DNA of 64,000 nucleotides from assembly GCF_019308285.1 (NCBI RefSeq), contig NZ_WWEM01000038.1, positions 62,001-126,000 of the forward strand, given 5' to 3'. Positions 26,941 to 35,486 of this stretch are shown here, one piece after another. Numbering within the stretch: the stretch's first letter is position 1; the number at the start of each line of letters is the position of its first letter. The translations under genes were made by a program, and so were the position numbers. The notes beneath the pieces were generated by a model that worked only from the letters and a program-made list of their open reading frames with translations, was not told the DNA's origin and searched no databases. The stretch is from Flavobacterium quisquiliarum. GTDB taxonomy: Bacteria > Bacteroidota > Bacteroidia > Flavobacteriales > Flavobacteriaceae.

Positions 26941-28386
26941 ATGAAAAAACTGCTTCTACTCTTCGTTTTATTTTCTAAAACCGTGCTGTTTAGTCAAACA
27001 GTACTAAATTCTTTACCATTAAATCTCAACTTTTTGGGAAAGACCCAGATTTTAAATGCTCAAGATGAAAAAAGTAAGGACATTTATGTTTTTACGTGGG
27101 ACAATAAAAACGTAAATATTTTAAAATACAATCCGTCTTTATTCCTCGCAAATCAATTTACAGATTCCATCAAACATGAAACTAGTCGGGATTTAATTGG
27201 CTACAGCATCAGTGAGGATAAAAAACCATCCCTTTACTGGAGTTCCCGTGATTATAAAAATATTTTAATTACAGTCTATAATCTAGATAATAAAACCTTA
27301 GAATCCTTAAACTTCGATTTCCCAAAAAATCACGATTATATTATTAGTTCTTTCCAGCAGAATAATACTTTCTTCATTCTTGCAAAAGAAAAAGACTTTG
27401 AACATCTGCTTCTTTACAAATTTGAAGATGGAAAATGTCAAGTTAAAATGTTTGATTTTTCTTCCTTTGTTTTTAAGAATGAAAGGAATACTCAAATCTC
27501 TTTTAATGCACTTATTAAATATTTCCCGATACAGAAAATAGACCCAGATATTTATGCTCCAATTGAATTGGCTTCAAGTACTAGCAAAATGTATGTTATT
27601 CAGGATCATATTATTTTGACATTTGATAATAGTCTTATCAAAACACAAGCATTCGATCTTAACATTAAAACGGGTGAAATAAAAGAAAAAACTTTTGATC
27701 TGCCTGCTCCAGAAACTCCGTTACGAACAACGAATTCTTTTTATAGTGATAATAAACTATTCCAAGTAAAGGCAAATAGAGAATTCTTTTTATTTCAAAT
27801 CAAAGATTTTGATTCAGGAAAAGGCATCAAGAATTATTCATTTTCAAAAAATGATACGATTCCTTTTATGAATTCTCCTTTCATTACACAAATTGACAAT
27901 AACGAACCTCGTCAATTAAAAACTACTGAAAAGTTTCTGAAAAGCATAAACGGGCTTCCTGCTGGTGTTTCCGTTTTTAAAAACCATAAAAACAGTTTTA
28001 TCACTTTTAGCGGTTTTGGAGAATATTCAGATTTTTATTTTTCATTCAATTCTTCAAATGATTTTGGAGAGCGTGTCCCTTATTCGCTAAGCAAAGCAGT
28101 TTATTTTGACGCAATGTTAAGTGAAAACCTAAATTTCGCAAAAGACTATCAATCAAGACCTTTAGCTATAGACAATTTGTTTTACTTTTTGAACAGTAAT
28201 AAAGGCATAAAACTTTATGATGCGTTAAGATTGAAAGATTTTTATGTTTTAAGCTATTTCGATAGTGGTTCTCAACAGTTTATAATGCGAAAATTTACCG
28301 ATGGCCCTATGATGCAAGACAATGGAAATCCGATTATGAATAAATCTCAATTCTCAAAACCTTTCTCTTTTGGCGATATAAAATAG
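26941..28386 (+). CDS. Secreted protein, paralogue family member 3
   Basis: A 481-residue protein. The ATG at 26941 (MKKLLLLFVLFSKTVLFSQ) gives a clean signal peptide; an upstream in-frame TTG at 26878 would spoil it and falls in the preceding terminator, so it was rejected. The body shares IGYSISEDKKPSLYWSSRD, TTNSFYSDNKLFQV, FLKSINGLPAGVSVFKN and an ending MRKFTDG with the 24113 gene. Function unknown. It has an extra C-terminal tail of about 25 residues relative to that gene. Confidence 0.68.
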   Translation: MKKLLLLFVLFSKTVLFSQTVLNSLPLNLNFLGKTQILNAQDEKSKDIYVFTWDNKNVNILKYNPSLFLANQFTDSIKHETSRDLIGYSISEDKKPSLYWSSRDYKNILITVYNLDNKTLESLNFDFPKNHDYIISSFQQNNTFFILAKEKDFEHLLLYKFEDGKCQVKMFDFSSFVFKNERNTQISFNALIKYFPIQKIDPDIYAPIELASSTSKMYVIQDHIILTFDNSLIKTQAFDLNIKTGEIKEKTFDLPAPETPLRTTNSFYSDNKLFQVKANREFFLFQIKDFDSGKGIKNYSFSKNDTIPFMNSPFITQIDNNEPRQLKTTEKFLKSINGLPAGVSVFKNHKNSFITFSGFGEYSDFYFSFNSSNDFGERVPYSLSKAVYFDAMLSENLNFAKDYQSRPLAIDNLFYFLNSNKGIKLYDALRLKDFYVLSYFDSGSQQFIMRKFTDGPMMQDNGNPIMNKSQFSKPFSFGDIK

Positions 28387-28487
28387 TATTAAATTTATTG
28401 GAAGTGAATTGAAATACGTATTGTTTTCAGGGTTTTGAAAAAATGGTTTGGATTATTTTTTCTAATTTTACAAAAAAGACACATATT

Positions 28488-29006
28488 ATGCTATCAAAAA
28501 ATATTGAATCGGCTTTAAACAAGCAAATCCGCATAGAAGCAGAATCTTCGCAAACGTATCTTTCTATGGCTTGTTGGGCAGAAGTACAAGGATTAGAGGG
28601 AATTGCTCAATTTATGTACACGCAGTCAGATGAAGAGCGTGCACACATGCTTAAATTGGTTAAGTATGTAAACGAACGCGGAGGCCACGCTCAGGTAACA
28701 GATTTAAAAGCACCTAAAATAACTTATTCTACTTTTAAAGAAATGTTTGAAGAGCTTTACAATCACGAACTTTTTGTATCGAAATCGATCAACGAATTAG
28801 TGCATATTACTTTTGAAGAAAAAGATTATGCTACACATAATTTCTTACAATGGTATGTTTCTGAACAAATCGAAGAAGAAGCAACTGCTAAATCTATTCT
28901 GGATAAAATCAATTTAATTGGGGAAGACAAAGGCGGACTTTACTTGTTCGACCGTGATATTCAGCAATTAACAGTTACAAGTTCGATTGCTATCAATCCA
29001 AAATAA
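28488..29006 (+). CDS. ftnA: Ferritin (FtnA-type)
   Basis: A 172-residue bacterial ferritin subunit that stores iron as a 24-mer cage. The ferroxidase ligands are visible: Glu17 in RIEAES, Glu50 and His53 in DEERAHM, then Glu residues in the third and fourth helices (EEKDYATHNFLQWYVSEQIEEE). I chose the ATG at 28488 (MLSKNIESALNKQ), the usual ferritin start, rather than 28443, which adds 15 residues that do not fit the family. Confidence 0.93.
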   Translation: MLSKNIESALNKQIRIEAESSQTYLSMACWAEVQGLEGIAQFMYTQSDEERAHMLKLVKYVNERGGHAQVTDLKAPKITYSTFKEMFEELYNHELFVSKSINELVHITFEEKDYATHNFLQWYVSEQIEEEATAKSILDKINLIGEDKGGLYLFDRDIQQLTVTSSIAINPK

Positions 29007-29053
29007 AAAAAGTTAAAGTTTATTTAGAATATTTAAAAATTACTTTTTTGGTT

Positions 29054-29061
29054 TATATTTG
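29054..29061 (+). promoter_or_regulatory. -7 element TATATTTG before the small Lys/Cys gene
   Basis: An exact TAnnTTTG match, 27 bp before the TTG start at 29089. It suggests the small gene has its own promoter separate from ferritin. Confidence 0.4.
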
Positions 29062-29088
29062 TCTCTGTTTTTATAATACAGAGGAAAA

Positions 29089-29274
29089 TTGGGCAAGAAA
29101 GAAAAAGACAAAGAGAAGAAAAAGGATAAAAAGAAAAAGAAAAATTCTGAAATCCTTGATAAGATTAAGAAGATTGAAAATTGCAAATCTTCTTGCTGTG
29201 AGAAATATAAAAAGAGCGAAAAAAAGCGCTGTTCTCGCTGTCCTATGTTTGATTTATTCAAAAAAACGGCTTAA
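29089..29274 (+). CDS. Small Lys-rich, Cys-motif protein
   Basis: A 61-residue protein with an extremely basic N-terminal half (MGKKEKDKEKKKDKKKKK) and five cysteines in the C-terminal half: Cys32, Cys36, Cys37, Cys48 and Cys51, with the last two as CSRC. The start is TTG, as no ATG is available in frame. The cysteines suggest a small metal or Fe-S site. It follows ferritin by 82 bp and ends at a strong terminator. I recall similar small proteins in Flavobacteria but know no function. Confidence 0.6.
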   Translation: MGKKEKDKEKKKDKKKKKNSEILDKIKKIENCKSSCCEKYKKSEKKRCSRCPMFDLFKKTA

Positions 29275-29285
29275 CAACATATACA

Positions 29286-29317
29286 AAAACCCATTAGATT
29301 TCTCTAATGGGTTTTTT
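29286..29317 (+). terminator. Terminator after the small Lys/Cys gene
   Basis: AAAACCCATTAGA pairs with TCTAATGGGTTTT over a TTTC loop and continues into T residues. It supports the 61-aa ORF as a transcribed gene. Confidence 0.85.
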
Positions 29318-29360
29318 AGTTTTAAATTGCAATCAATTTTTCTGATTTTTAAATTCACTT

Positions 29361-30053
29361 ATGGAAAACCACGTTACTATACCAAAATCAAGCCTTGATT
29401 TTTTGGTTCAGCTTAAAGAAAACAATAACAAACCCTGGTTTGACGATCATAAATCCGAATATTTAATCGAATTAGAACATATTCAAAATTTTGCTGATGC
29501 TTTATTAAAAGAACTTTCTAAAACCGATGTTTTGGAAAATGCTTCAGGTAAAAAAAGCGTTTACCGAATCTATCGCGATATTCGTTTCTCTAAAGACAAA
29601 ACTCCTTTTAAACATTATTGGGGCGGAAGCTATACACGCGCAACGGCTGCGAGACGTGGCGGTTATTATTTTCATTTGGAAAAAGGAAACAGTTTTTTCG
29701 CCGGTGGCTTTTGGGGACCAAATGCATCTGACTTAAAACGCATCAGAACTGAATTTGGATTTAACTCTGAAGCTTTCCGAGAAATCCTAAATTCCAAATC
29801 TTTCAAAGATACATTTGGAACACTGCAAGGCGAACAATTGAAAACAGCTCCAAAAGGTTTTGATGCCGATCATGAAGCCATTGATTTACTGCGTTACAAA
29901 CAATTTTTAATCATCAAACGTTTTACAGACGAGGAAGTATTGAACCCAAAGTTTTTAGAACAAGCTTTGGACACTTTCAAAAAAATGAGACCTTTCTTCG
30001 ATTACATGAGCGAAGTATTGACAACAGATAGCAATGGAGCTTCGATTTTATAA
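29361..30053 (+). CDS. DUF2461 domain protein
   Basis: A 230-residue soluble protein covering the whole DUF2461 (TIGR02453) family length. Typical pieces are LKENNNKPWFDDHKSEY at the start, YRDIRFSKDKTPFKHYWG in the first third, and GGYYFHLEKGNSFFAGGFW after it. The family is widespread in Bacteroidota and has no firm function. A bidirectional hairpin separates it from the convergent ssb. Confidence 0.9.
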   Translation: MENHVTIPKSSLDFLVQLKENNNKPWFDDHKSEYLIELEHIQNFADALLKELSKTDVLENASGKKSVYRIYRDIRFSKDKTPFKHYWGGSYTRATAARRGGYYFHLEKGNSFFAGGFWGPNASDLKRIRTEFGFNSEAFREILNSKSFKDTFGTLQGEQLKTAPKGFDADHEAIDLLRYKQFLIIKRFTDEEVLNPKFLEQALDTFKKMRPFFDYMSEVLTTDSNGASIL

Positions 30054-30069
30054 TCATGTTATAAAAGTT

Positions 30070-30102
30070 AAACCCGACAGGTTTTAAAAACCTGTCGGGT
30101 TT
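30070..30102. terminator. Bidirectional hairpin between DUF2461 gene and ssb
   Basis: AAACCCGACAGGTTTT pairs with AAAACCTGTCGGGTTT about one central base. It lies between convergent genes and is a close relative of the hairpin at 6025-6057, differing in the outer stem with pairing kept. Confidence 0.75.
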
Positions 30103-30131
30103 GCTTTTCGTGGCGTATAATCAAAAGTTAT

Positions 30132-30449
30132 TTATAGCAATAAAATCTCGTTTACAACAACTTCGGTTATGTATTTTTTCTCTCCGTTTTTGTCATCGTA
30201 ACTTCTGTGAGTTAGTTTACCTTCAATTGCGACTTCTTTTCCTTTTACGACAAACTTTTCGATAATTTCGGCTACTTTTCCCCAGGCAGTTACACGATGC
30301 CATTCGGTTTGTTCTACCTTATCTCCTTTTTCGTTTCTGTAAACATCGTTGGTTGCGATTGTTAAATGCGCTAGCTTTTTACCGCTTTCTAATGTTTTAA
30401 CTTCTGGATCATTCCCTACATTCCCAATTAATTGTACTCTGTTTTTCAT
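30132..30449 (-). CDS. ssb: Short single-stranded DNA-binding protein
   Basis: An OB-fold SSB of 105 residues from the ATG at 30449 (MKNRVQLIGNVGNDPEVK); an ATG three codons earlier is possible. Motifs TEWHRVTAWGKVAEIIEKFV and VAIEGKLTHRSY are typical. It stops right after the OB fold at NEILLL and lacks the disordered linker and acidic tip (DDDxPF-like) that recruits repair and replication proteins in full-length SSB. It is therefore likely a secondary SSB; a full-length one would be elsewhere. Confidence 0.9.
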   Translation of the reverse strand: MKNRVQLIGNVGNDPEVKTLESGKKLAHLTIATNDVYRNEKGDKVEQTEWHRVTAWGKVAEIIEKFVVKGKEVAIEGKLTHRSYDDKNGEKKYITEVVVNEILLL

Positions 30450-30549
30450 TGCATTCATGGCGTATATTATTTAAATGTTAGTATAACTTGAAATTGTTCG
30501 TCAACTTCAACGATGCAAAGATGATACAGCCCAGCAATAACAGTCGGTT

Positions 30550-30600
30550 GTTAACTATTTACTATCGAATGTAACTATTTGTAACCGTTTGTAATTGGAA
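30550..30600. promoter_or_regulatory. Phased GTAAC-type direct repeats (possible operator)
   Basis: GTAACTATTTG at 30571, GTAACCGTTTG at 30581 and GTAATTGGA at 30591 repeat with a 10-bp step, with a further copy (GTTAACTATTTA) at 30550. They cover the -33 box of the next promoter in the ssb/GNAT-nitrilase divergent gap. One-turn phasing suggests a protein bound along one face of the DNA. Confidence 0.4.
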
Positions 30601-30619
30601 ATGATTTTTTGTATATTTG
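30588..30619 (+). promoter_or_regulatory. Bacteroidota-type promoter of the GNAT-nitrilase operon
   Basis: TTTG (30588-30591), 20-bp spacer, TATATTTG (30612-30619), a full match to the TTTG-N19-21-TAnnTTTG consensus. The start codon is 16 bp downstream. Confidence 0.75.
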
Positions 30620-30635
30620 AGAGAAATCTTACTAT

Positions 30636-32165
30636 ATGCAGGCAAAAATCAAAAAAGTCGAGTTACGAAATTTAGAAATTGAAGACTATAAACAATTAAA
30701 AAAATCAATGATAGAATCGTATCCTGAAATGGCCGATTCGTATTGGGGATCTGAAGATATAGAAAGATTACTTTCTATTTTTCCAGAAGGACAACTGGTA
30801 ATTTTAGTTGATGGAAAAGTCGTTGGTTCTGCATTATCTCTAATTGTTGATGAAAAATTAGTAGAAAAAAGACATAATTACCAACAAATTAGTGGCGATT
30901 ACAAATTCTCTACCCATAATCCAAATGCTGAAATTTTATACGGAATAGATGTTTTTATCCACCCAAATTATAGAGGTTTACGTCTAGGTCGTCGATTATA
31001 CGATGCCAGAAAGGAACTTTGCGAACAGCTGAACTTAAAAGCAATTGTTTTTGCAGGCAGAATTCCGAGTTACAGGGAACATGCTAAAAAGATGTCTCCA
31101 AAAACCTATATCGAAAAAGTACGAACCAAAGAGTTGTATGATCCTGTTCTTTCTTTTCAGTTAAGCAATGATTTTCATGTTTTGAGAGTCATCAAAAATT
31201 ATTTGGAAGGCGATGAAGAATCGAAAGAGTTTGCTGTTTTACTGGAATGGAATAATATTTATTATGATGACAGTCCGAAACTAATTAATCTAAAGAAAAA
31301 CATCATTCGCTTGGGATTAATTCAATGGCAGATGCGTCCGTTAAACAACGTTGAAGCACTATTTGAACAAGCCGAATTCTTTATCGATGCTGTTTCTGGA
31401 TATGGCTCTGATTTTGCTCTTTTTCCCGAATTATTCATTGCGCCTTTAATGGCCGATTACAATCATTTATCTGAAGCAGAAGCAATTCGGGAATTGGCAC
31501 GCCATTCTGACCCAATCAGAAAGCGATTTCAGGAATTTGCCATCTCCTACAACATCAATATTATTACCGGAAGTATGCCATATTTGGAAGGCGGAAATCT
31601 GTATAATGTTGGCTTCTTGTGCAAAAGAGACGGAACTTCCGAAATGTATACCAAAATTCATATTACCCCAAACGAAGTGATTCATTGGGGAATGAAAGGT
31701 GGCTCTGAGTTTAAAACCTTTGATACCGATTGTGGGAAAATTGGAATTTTAATTTGTTATGATGTCGAATTCCCAGAACTTCCAAGACTTTTAGCTGATG
31801 AAGGAATGGATATTTTATTCGTGCCTTTTTTAACAGACACACAAAATGGATATACTCGTGTAAAACATTGTTCACAAGCACGTGCAATCGAAAATGAATG
31901 TTATGTAGCCATAGCAGGTTGTGTTGGAAATCTTCCGAAAGTAAACAATATGGACATTCAATATGCACAGTCTTCTGTATTTACACCTTCTGATTTTGCT
32001 TTTCCAAGCAACGGAATTAAAGCTGAAGCCACTCCAAACACCGAAATGACTTTAATTGTAGATGTTGATCTGAATTTATTAAAAGAACTTCATGAACATG
32101 GAAGTGTCAAAACATTAAAAGACAGAAGGAAAGATCTTTATGAACTTAAAAAGCTAAATTCATAA
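30636..32165 (+). CDS. GNAT acetyltransferase-nitrilase fusion protein
   Basis: A 509-residue two-domain protein. Residues about 5-200 form a GNAT N-acyltransferase domain, with the acetyl-CoA loop in HPNYRGLRLGRRLYDARKEL. Residues about 222-505 form a carbon-nitrogen hydrolase with its Glu-Lys-Cys triad intact: Glu265 (FPELF), Lys340 (YTKIHI), Cys374 (LICYDVEFPE). This fusion is a known family; the amide substrate is not established. It begins a tight rightward run of four genes and has a consensus promoter. Confidence 0.92.
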   Translation: MQAKIKKVELRNLEIEDYKQLKKSMIESYPEMADSYWGSEDIERLLSIFPEGQLVILVDGKVVGSALSLIVDEKLVEKRHNYQQISGDYKFSTHNPNAEILYGIDVFIHPNYRGLRLGRRLYDARKELCEQLNLKAIVFAGRIPSYREHAKKMSPKTYIEKVRTKELYDPVLSFQLSNDFHVLRVIKNYLEGDEESKEFAVLLEWNNIYYDDSPKLINLKKNIIRLGLIQWQMRPLNNVEALFEQAEFFIDAVSGYGSDFALFPELFIAPLMADYNHLSEAEAIRELARHSDPIRKRFQEFAISYNINIITGSMPYLEGGNLYNVGFLCKRDGTSEMYTKIHITPNEVIHWGMKGGSEFKTFDTDCGKIGILICYDVEFPELPRLLADEGMDILFVPFLTDTQNGYTRVKHCSQARAIENECYVAIAGCVGNLPKVNNMDIQYAQSSVFTPSDFAFPSNGIKAEATPNTEMTLIVDVDLNLLKELHEHGSVKTLKDRRKDLYELKKLNS

Positions 32166-32189
32166 AGAGCTCATTAAATAAAAGAACCA

Positions 32190-32534
32190 ATGACTGTCAT
32201 TAGAAGAAATCCGTTATTTGAAATCTATATTGAAAATGATCATTTGGTAGTTAATAATACTGATTTCAGGAGGGATAACGGCATATTTGAAATTGACAGT
32301 ATTACAAGTGTAGAACTGATAAGAAATTTATCTTTTATTAATAAAATAATAGAAACAACATTTGGACTAAATGTCCCCGCAAAATCAAGCGAACTTAGAA
32401 TTAATTTGGAAAATGGTTTTAAGGATATTGTTCTAACCCATTGTGACCTTAAAAAAGTGGAACTTTTAATCTACAAAATCAATCAAGCAATTATTAAAAG
32501 AGAAAACGAAAAACCTAGTTTATCAACGAAATAA
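32190..32534 (+). CDS. Small protein, unknown
   Basis: A 114-residue soluble protein, beta-rich in its first 90 residues with a C-terminal helix, broadly like a small PH-like or GRAM-like fold, but that is only an impression. It lies 24 bp after the GNAT-nitrilase gene and 10 bp before the zinc-ribbon gene, so an operon is likely. Confidence 0.6.
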   Translation: MTVIRRNPLFEIYIENDHLVVNNTDFRRDNGIFEIDSITSVELIRNLSFINKIIETTFGLNVPAKSSELRINLENGFKDIVLTHCDLKKVELLIYKINQAIIKRENEKPSLSTK

Positions 32535-32544
32535 AAATTGTTAA

Positions 32545-32892
32545 ATGAAGACATGCCTCGAATGTTCCGTTAAGATTGTTGGACGAGAAGACAAGAAATT
32601 TTGCTCTGATAGCTGCCGAAATGCGTACAATAACAAAATAAATAAAGATAGTACAAATTTCATGCGAAATATAAACAACAAGTTACGCAAAAATTACCGT
32701 ATTTTGGCAGAGTTAAATGTAGATGGAAAATCAAAGGCATCGCGTGACAAATTATTAAACAAAGGCTTTGATTTTGAGTTTTTTACAAACATTTTACAGA
32801 CGAAGACAGGAAATACATATTATTTCTTGTATGACCAAGGCTATCGTTCCTTGGACAATGATTATTTTATGCTTGTTAAAAAAGAAATATAG
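32545..32892 (+). CDS. Zinc-ribbon protein, DUF2116-like N-terminus
   Basis: A 115-residue protein with an N-terminal Cys4 zinc ribbon, CLEC (Cys4, Cys7) and FCSDSCRNAYNN (Cys20, Cys24), followed by a helical region rich in Lys and Asn. The CxxC...CSxxCRxxYxN pattern is typical of small ribbon proteins annotated DUF2116. The role is unknown, possibly nucleic-acid binding. It lies 16 bp before the M28 peptidase gene. Confidence 0.75.
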   Translation: MKTCLECSVKIVGREDKKFCSDSCRNAYNNKINKDSTNFMRNINNKLRKNYRILAELNVDGKSKASRDKLLNKGFDFEFFTNILQTKTGNTYYFLYDQGYRSLDNDYFMLVKKEI

Positions 32893-32908
32893 TTAGCGTT
32901 TATTAACC

Positions 32909-35305
32909 ATGAGAAAAAACCAAACCTCAATTCTAGCCATTGTCTGTGTCTTAGCTCTGCTGGGCATTATATACGCCACCATGATGCCGCAAGGAATCAA
33001 TAAAGATGATGAAGCACTCGCGGAATTCTCAACCGAAAGAGCTTTAAACCAGGTCGAAATTATTGCGCAAAAGCCCCATTATGTCGGATCGACAAATCAT
33101 GAACTAGTTGCCAATTATTTAAAACTCGAATTAAACAGAATTGGTTTAGAAACTAGTATTCAGGAAGGTTATACTTTAAACGACAGAGGCCTTTTAGTAA
33201 AATCTAAAAATATTTTAGCAAGAATAAAAGGAACTAACAATACCAAAGCACTTTTACTTCTTTCTCATTACGATAGTGCTCCACATTCTTTCTCAAAAGG
33301 AGCAAGCGACGACGCTTCGGGTGTCGCAACAATTTTAGAAGGTGTTCGTGCCTTTTTATATTCTAAACATCCTCAGAAAAATGACATTATCATTTTATTT
33401 TCAGATGCCGAAGAATTAGGTCTTAATGGAGCTGCTCTTTTTGTGAATCAGCATCCGTGGGCAAAAGATGTTGGTGTGGTTTTAAACTTTGAAGCCCGCG
33501 GAAGTTCTGGACCAAGCTATATGCTAATGGAAACCACAAAAGGAAATGAAGCCATGGTAAAAGCATTTTCTGATGCCAAAACTTCTTATCCAGTTTCCAA
33601 TTCATTGATGTACAGTATTTACAAAATGCTTCCAAACGATACAGATTTAACAGTTTTTAGAGAACAAGGAAATATTCAGGGCTACAATTTCGCTTTTATT
33701 GACGGACATTTTAACTATCATACACAACAAGACGACGTTCAGCATTTGAGCAAAACTACTTTAGCACATCAAGGGACTTACATCATGCCTTTGATCAAAT
33801 ATTTGAGCAACATTGATTTAACTAAAACAGAATCTACAGAAGATAATGTTTATTTCAGCGCTCCGTTTTCATTCATAAGTTATCCTTTTTCGTGGGTAAT
33901 GCCAATGACATTAATCGCCTTTGGATTATTGGCTTTGTTTATTTTCATCGGAAAAGTAAAAAGAATAATCACTTTCAGAGAAATATTCAGAGGTTTTGTA
34001 CCTCTTTTGGGATCTATAATAATTGCTGGTTTAGTAACGTTTTTAGGATGGAAACTGATTTTGGAAATCTATCCGCAATATTCTGATCTTTTAAACGGAT
34101 TTACCTATAACGGACACGCTTACATTGGCGCATTTGTCACTTTAAGTATTGCGATTTGTTTTGCTTTCTATCATCATTTTTCTGAAGCTAAAATTACCAT
34201 GAATCATTTTGTGGCTCCTCTTTTACTTTGGATTATCATTAATGGATTTTTAGCAAACAGTTTAACAGGTGCAGGATTTTTAATCATTCCTGTTTATTTT
34301 GGAATTCTGTTATTCGGAATATTTGTTTTCACACAGCATTACAGTTTGGGAGTAAATTTAATTTTCAGTATTCCGGCTTTAGCTATTATTGCTCCATTTA
34401 TTGTGATGTTCCCAGTTGGTTTAGGGCTTAAAATTCTATTTGGAAGTGCCATTTTAACTGTTTTATTGTTTGGATTATTATTGCCGATATTTGGAGATTT
34501 TGCCAAAAAAGGTATTTGGACTGTGGTTTTCTTTTTGGTTTCTATTTCATTTTTCATTTACGCTGGATATCATTCTGAATACGAGCCAGGAAAAGCCAAA
34601 TCAAATAGTTTGCTGTATGTTTATAATGCCGACAATAATTCTGCTGTATGGACAACTTATGACAAAAACCTTGATGATTGGACAAAATCTTTTTTAGGAG
34701 AAAAGAATCAAAAGGCAGTTGGTTTAAATTCGCTTCCATTGGCAAGTAAATACAATTCGACATTTACTTACAGTTCAATTGCTCCGGTTGTCGATGTTCC
34801 AAAGCCTACTATTCAGTTTTTAAGAGATAGTGTAATTGGTAATAACAGATACCTGAAGATCAGAATTACACCTAACAGAAAAGTAAATCGTTACGATATC
34901 TACGCCAATCCCAAAATGACGTTTTATAACTTTAAAGCTAACGGCGTCGAAGAATCCCGAGCAAAAACCAATAAACTGGAACGCGAAGGTTCAAGAGTTT
35001 TATGTTATTATGTTGTAGGCAATGAACCTTTGGAAATGGAATTCTACATCAATAAATCGTCTATTTTTGATATGGATTTAATCGAAAGTTCATTTGATCT
35101 AATGTCGAATCCACTGTTAAATGTTAAACCAAGAGAAAACTGGATGATGCCAACTCCTTTTGTTTTAAATGATGCTGTATTGATTCAGCAGAAATTAAAA
35201 AGATATGTCGCACCAGTAAAACCAATTGAAACGGCTCCTGTTGTAGATAGTTTGGCTATCTCGAAAGACAGTGTAAAACCGGTTCCGGTTGCAACACCAG
35301 AATAA
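32909..35305 (+). CDS. Membrane M28-family metallopeptidase
   Basis: A 798-residue protein: one N-terminal membrane anchor (about 8-25), a periplasmic M28 zinc aminopeptidase domain (about 45-300), about eight to nine membrane helices (about 325-570) and a C-terminal periplasmic domain (about 580-760) with a Pro/Val-rich tail. Di-zinc ligands and catalytic acids are visible: His120 and Asp122, GASDDASG (Asp134/135) and DAEELG (Glu168, Glu169). It resembles the vacuolar/bacterial PF1-like M28 membrane peptidases. Gene run ends at a strong hairpin. Confidence 0.9.
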   Translation: MRKNQTSILAIVCVLALLGIIYATMMPQGINKDDEALAEFSTERALNQVEIIAQKPHYVGSTNHELVANYLKLELNRIGLETSIQEGYTLNDRGLLVKSKNILARIKGTNNTKALLLLSHYDSAPHSFSKGASDDASGVATILEGVRAFLYSKHPQKNDIIILFSDAEELGLNGAALFVNQHPWAKDVGVVLNFEARGSSGPSYMLMETTKGNEAMVKAFSDAKTSYPVSNSLMYSIYKMLPNDTDLTVFREQGNIQGYNFAFIDGHFNYHTQQDDVQHLSKTTLAHQGTYIMPLIKYLSNIDLTKTESTEDNVYFSAPFSFISYPFSWVMPMTLIAFGLLALFIFIGKVKRIITFREIFRGFVPLLGSIIIAGLVTFLGWKLILEIYPQYSDLLNGFTYNGHAYIGAFVTLSIAICFAFYHHFSEAKITMNHFVAPLLLWIIINGFLANSLTGAGFLIIPVYFGILLFGIFVFTQHYSLGVNLIFSIPALAIIAPFIVMFPVGLGLKILFGSAILTVLLFGLLLPIFGDFAKKGIWTVVFFLVSISFFIYAGYHSEYEPGKAKSNSLLYVYNADNNSAVWTTYDKNLDDWTKSFLGEKNQKAVGLNSLPLASKYNSTFTYSSIAPVVDVPKPTIQFLRDSVIGNNRYLKIRITPNRKVNRYDIYANPKMTFYNFKANGVEESRAKTNKLEREGSRVLCYYVVGNEPLEMEFYINKSSIFDMDLIESSFDLMSNPLLNVKPRENWMMPTPFVLNDAVLIQQKLKRYVAPVKPIETAPVVDSLAISKDSVKPVPVATPE

Positions 35306-35311
35306 AATAGT

Positions 35312-35342
35312 AAAGGCAGATTTTTTTTAATCTGCCTTTTTT
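35312..35342 (+). terminator. Terminator of the GNAT-nitrilase/M28 run
   Basis: AAAGGCAGATT pairs with AATCTGCCTTT across a T-rich loop and ends in T residues, 6 bp after the M28 stop. Confidence 0.85.
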
Positions 35343-35351
35343 ATTATACGC

Positions 35352-35369
35352 TCCCGATAACTATCGGGA
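35352..35369. repeat. TCCCGATA-type 18-bp palindrome (copy 2 of 3)
   Basis: TCCCGATAACTATCGGGA; near-identical palindromes lie at 12867-12883 and 37840-37857, all intergenic. Confidence 0.7.
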
Positions 35370-35486
35370 TCAAAAGATTTAAGCAGATAATCGCAGATCT
35401 TTATTTGAAAAATCTTTTTTAATCCTTTTAATCTGTGGCTAAAAATCTTTGCAACTCTGTACCTTTGTCGCTCTGAACCTCAAAAA

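Noticed and set aside
29048..29398. 116-aa frame through the small Lys/Cys gene
   Set aside because: It runs over the terminator at 29286-29317 and into the next gene's start; it is the other frame of a Lys-rich gene.
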